The translations under genes were made by a program, and so were the position numbers. Under the pieces are notes generated by a model, which was not told where the DNA came from, made no database searches, and was given only the letters and a program-made list of their open reading frames with translations. A stretch of 64,000 nt of DNA. Source: Acidisarcina sp963790505 (GTDB lineage Bacteria; Acidobacteriota; Terriglobia; Terriglobales; Acidobacteriaceae). This document shows positions 63,134-64,000 of this stretch, in pieces (position 1 is the first letter of the stretch; every line of letters begins with the position of its first letter). The stretch lies in assembly GCA_963790505.1 (NCBI GenBank), contig CAWBOT010000002.1, positions 496,001-560,000 on the forward strand, read 5' to 3'.

Positions 63134-63160
63134 GCCATATACCGAAACACTGCAAACACG

Positions 63161-63217
63161 GCGAGGCATTGCCGGTTCGGGAGCATCTCGAGCCGGCAGC
63201 GCGCTCGCCGATCTTTT
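63161..63217 (+). terminator. Probable terminator after the PNGase A-like gene
   Basis: An outer stem GGCGAG / CTCGCC encloses an inner stem GCCGGTTCG / CGAGCCGGC (one G-T pair), followed by GATCTTTTC. The two-part hairpin with a short T-run suits a rho-independent terminator, though the bulges weaken it. Confidence 0.5.
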
Positions 63218-63254
63218 CATCCTGAATTCGGATTTTCTCTAATACTGTTGAAGA

Positions 63255-64000
63255 ATGTCGCTGCAGGAGAACCAATCCGGCCGTCTCGCGCTGGCGATCG
63301 TCAACTTGCGCAAGTCGTTCGGCGATGTGACCGCGGTTGACGGGTTAGACCTTGAGGTGGCGCGCGGCGAGTGTTTTGGCCTGCTCGGCCCGAATGGCGC
63401 GGGCAAGACCACCACGATTGAGATTTGCGAGGGGCTGACCACGCCGGATTCAGGCACGGTCAAGCTGTTAGGGCTCGACTGGCGCAGCTATGCGAACGAG
63501 CTTCGCCAGCGCATTGGGATTCAGCTGCAGGAGACGCAATTTCCCGACAAGCTCACAGTCGAGGAGACGCTGCGGCTCTTTCGCAGCTTCTTCGACCACG
63601 GACTTAGCGTAGACGAATCGATCGCAACAGCGCAGCTGGAAGAGAAGCGGAAGTCGCGGGTGGCCGGTCTCTCGGGCGGGCAGAAGCAAAGGCTGGCGAT
63701 GGCCTGCGCGCTGGTCGGGGACCCGGAGCTACTGTTTCTCGACGAGCCGACGACAGGGCTCGATCCGCAGGCGCGGCGGAACCTTTGGGACCTGGTCGAC
63801 AAGCTCAAGGGCGCAGGCAGGACGATCATCCTGACGACGCACTATATGGATGAAGCGGAGCGGCTCTGCGACCGGGTCGCGGTGATGGACCATGGGAGAA
63901 TCATCGCGCTGGGAACGCCGAAGGAGCTGATAGCGTCAATTGGCGGGGAGCAGATTGTGGAGTTCGCCGTCGCCGATGGGTCGGTCGTCGATGAGGCGGC
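63255..64000 (+). CDS. ABC transporter ATP-binding protein (3' end outside window)
   Basis: An open frame from ATG 63255 runs off the window. It encodes an ABC-2-type ATPase: FGDVTAVDGLDLEV, Walker A GPNGAGKT, Q-loop IQLQETQFP, signature LSGGQKQR, Walker B LLFLDEPTTGLDP and the switch His in TTHYMDEAE. This group (drug or polysaccharide/lipid exporters) is usually followed by a membrane permease gene, expected just outside the window. A C-terminal accessory region has begun (GGEQIVEFAVADGS). Confidence 0.93.
   Translation, partial: MSLQENQSGRLALAIVNLRKSFGDVTAVDGLDLEVARGECFGLLGPNGAGKTTTIEICEGLTTPDSGTVKLLGLDWRSYANELRQRIGIQLQETQFPDKLTVEETLRLFRSFFDHGLSVDESIATAQLEEKRKSRVAGLSGGQKQRLAMACALVGDPELLFLDEPTTGLDPQARRNLWDLVDKLKGAGRTIILTTHYMDEAERLCDRVAVMDHGRIIALGTPKELIASIGGEQIVEFAVADGSVVDEA

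Overview
The window looks like about 64 kb of chromosome from a soil bacterium of the phylum Acidobacteriota, class Terriglobia (the Granulicella/Edaphobacter/Terriglobus neighbourhood). This placement is inferred from gene families and was not tested by a search. The pointers are high GC, a VWFA-related secreted protein of the acidobacterial type, a MacB-like orphan permease of the ADOP type, NHL/ASH-domain secreted proteins, TonB-domain lipo/secreted proteins, and paired RR-signal TIM-barrel and Gfo/Idh/MocA proteins. No rRNA, tRNA, CRISPR array, insertion sequence or prophage was seen.

Layout. 1-4.2 kb: an anti-sigma factor (5' cut), an unknown protein and a TPR-CHAT lipoprotein, all co-directional. 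4.3-7.4 kb: a NitT/TauT-type ABC importer (fused double permease plus ATPase) without a binding protein. 7.6-10.3 kb: a lone receiver domain and two secreted proteins, one with a collagen-like stretch. 10.6-14.5 kb: MurQ with a serine hydrolase (peptidoglycan recycling), a glycine-zipper secreted protein and signal peptidase I. 14.5-15.2 kb: a PIN/Phd toxin-antitoxin pair with a clear operator. 15.8-17.2 kb: a frameshifted glutamate decarboxylase. 17.3-24 kb: secreted proteins, then carA and carB with a RelBE-type pair between them. 24-29 kb: a TPR protein, a DapA-family protein, and a 2-oxoacid:acceptor oxidoreductase operon broken by many indels. 29-35 kb: large secreted proteins and HdeD. 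35.4-38.3 kb: a broken ADOP permease, a GNAT remnant and the frameshifted end of a TonB-domain protein. 40-47 kb: an orphan GvpL/F and a complete RND efflux operon. 47-50 kb: an MhqO/MhqD-like quinone or catechol detoxification pair, and DAHP synthase. 50-52.3 kb: a ParE-type toxin pair, an orphan antitoxin and a TonB-ankyrin protein. 52.4-59.8 kb: aldehyde dehydrogenase, a radical SAM protein, a TIM-barrel/Gfo-Idh pair, and eutB-eutC. 60-64 kb: a histidine kinase with an ethylene-receptor-like sensor domain, a PNGase A-like glycoamidase, and an ABC ATPase cut by the window end.

Functional links. carA/carB supply carbamoyl phosphate. MurQ and the serine hydrolase fit muropeptide salvage. EutBC makes acetaldehyde, which the nearby aldehyde dehydrogenase could oxidise. 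The RND pump and the MhqO/MhqD pair fit defence against toxic aromatics.

The most notable points are: the RelBE pair inside carAB; the ethylene-receptor-like kinase with its Asp/Cys/His ligand set; the anti-sigma/CHAT cluster; a dispersed repeat translated inside EutC; and a striking set of mostly +1 single-base insertions confined to a few genes between 16 and 38.5 kb. Those genes would otherwise be full length, so either local sequence error or unusual decay has to be resolved before calling them dead.
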